6,091 nt of DNA from Candidatus Dormiibacterota bacterium (lineage in GTDB: Bacteria; Chloroflexota; Dormibacteria; Aeolococcales; Bog-877), in NCBI GenBank assembly GCA_003135035.1, contig PLDE01000229.1, positions 1 through 6,091 on the forward strand, in the 5' to 3' direction. The notes under the pieces were generated by a model, which was given only the letters and a program-made list of their open reading frames with translations, was not told the origin of the DNA and did no database searches. Shown piece by piece: positions 5,812 to 6,091 of this stretch (its first letter is position 1; every line of letters starts with the position of its first letter). A program made the position numbers and the translations under genes.

Positions 5812-5841
5812 AGGATAAGGACACCGATGCCGGTTTGGGAA
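5812..5841 (-). promoter_or_regulatory. Weak candidate promoter of the APC permease gene
   Basis: On the minus strand, TTCCCA (5836-5841) and TATCCT (5812-5817) are separated by 18 bases; each matches four of six consensus bases. Transcription would start near 5805, inside the 13-bp dyad, leaving a leader of about 70 bases with the strong ribosome site at its end. Alone this match is weak. Confidence 0.25.
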
Positions 5842-5893
5842 GAGCCCCACGGTCCACGTTGTCATCTTTCTATGCGGCGAAAGTCCACATAAT

Positions 5894-6020
5894 TACTGCA
5901 GTATCGGTGAGGATTCAGACCAACTACACACGTTGGCGGAATGCCAGTCGGCTCTCTAAGTACCCGTCTGGCGTTCCGGCTCGAGCCGCAGACTGCCGTT
6001 GGCGCTAACCTGCAGACGGG
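5894..6020. repeat. Cluster of palindromes and inverted repeats between permease and tRNA genes
   Basis: The 287-base gap has no credible gene. It holds TACTGCAGTA (5894-5903), a CCAAC/GTTGG hairpin (5920-5924 with 5932-5936), the 12-bp perfect palindrome CGGCTCGAGCCG (5977-5988), and an 8-bp inverted repeat CCCGTCTG (5963-5970) / CAGACGGG (6013-6020) whose arms enclose the 12-bp palindrome and end just before the tRNA. CGTTGGCG occurs twice (5931-5938, 5997-6004). The promoter of the tRNA must lie here, but I see no convincing -35/-10 pair on the plus strand. Confidence 0.4.
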
Positions 6021-6023
6021 CCA

Positions 6024-6091
6024 GCCGGGGTGGCGTAATGGTAGCCGCAGCGGTCTTAAAAACCGCAGCTTGCAAGAGCGTGTGGGTTCGA
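6024..6091 (+). tRNA. tRNA-Leu (anticodon UAA), 3' end beyond the window
   Basis: The 68 visible bases give acceptor 5' strand GCCGGGG (6024-6030), TG at positions 8-9, a D arm with GCG/CGC stem and the GG loop bases, anticodon stem GCGGT/ACCGC (6050-6054 with 6062-6066) closing the loop CTTAAAA, and anticodon TAA at 6057-6059. A long variable arm (GCTT/GAGC stem) marks it as class II, in agreement with leucine. The T stem begins GTGGG and its loop TTCGA ends the window. The T stem 3' strand, the acceptor 3' strand and any encoded CCA are outside. It reads UUA codons. Confidence 0.95.

Noticed and set aside
5859..5893. TTGTCA and CATAAT on the plus strand as a tRNA promoter
   Set aside because: Both hexamers are good matches, but they are 23 bases apart, and the pair is about 130 bases before the tRNA.
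5763..6008. 81-codon plus-strand open frame before the tRNA
   Set aside because: No ribosome site, no recognisable protein features, and it spans the dyad, palindromes and probable tRNA promoter.
1..6091. CRISPR array, insertion sequence or transposase gene
   Set aside because: No regularly spaced repeats, no terminal inverted repeats flanking a gene and no transposase or integrase motif were seen.

Overview
This is a GC-rich bacterial chromosomal segment. All five complete small or medium genes of the left half, the two transporters and the truncated nadA lie on the minus strand. Only a tRNA gene at the right edge lies on the plus strand. The species cannot be named. High GC, a possible leaderless promoter of the TAnnnT type, and dsrE/F/H-like genes outside any visible dsr or tus operon suggest a GC-rich lineage such as Actinobacteriota, Chloroflexota or a relative, but this is inference only.

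Left half (1-1960, read right to left): a compact operon of dsrE-like (GTG start), dsrF-like (ATGA overlap), dsrH-like (TTG start, overlapping), a HesA/MoeB/ThiF-type E1-like adenylyltransferase, and the 5' part of nadA (quinolinate synthase, cut by the window start). Gene gaps are from -11 to +10 bases, so the five are almost certainly co-transcribed. The first four are sulfur-relay or sulfur-carrier-activating families. NadA is an Fe-S enzyme of NAD synthesis. No sulfur-carrier protein (ThiS, MoaD, TusA, TusE/DsrC) or cysteine desulfurase is in the window.

Intergenic 1961-2183 carries several hairpins. It also holds a plus-strand stretch that strikingly resembles part of a cobalamin riboswitch, although no plus-strand gene follows it. 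The leader just before dsrE can pair in two exclusive ways around its Shine-Dalgarno.

Middle (2184-3689): a 14-segment MFS exporter of the DHA2 (EmrB/QacA) type, apparently with a leaderless promoter. Intergenic 3690-3822 holds that promoter and a 14-bp hairpin that probably ends the upstream transporter transcript.

Right half (3823-5736): a long (637-residue) APC-superfamily amino-acid permease with a good Shine-Dalgarno. Its upstream region (5737-6023) contains a 13-bp perfect dyad at the expected transcription start and other palindromes. It separates the permease from a divergent tRNA-Leu(UAA), which runs off the window end. The two transporters appear to be single-gene units, functionally unrelated to the sulfur operon.
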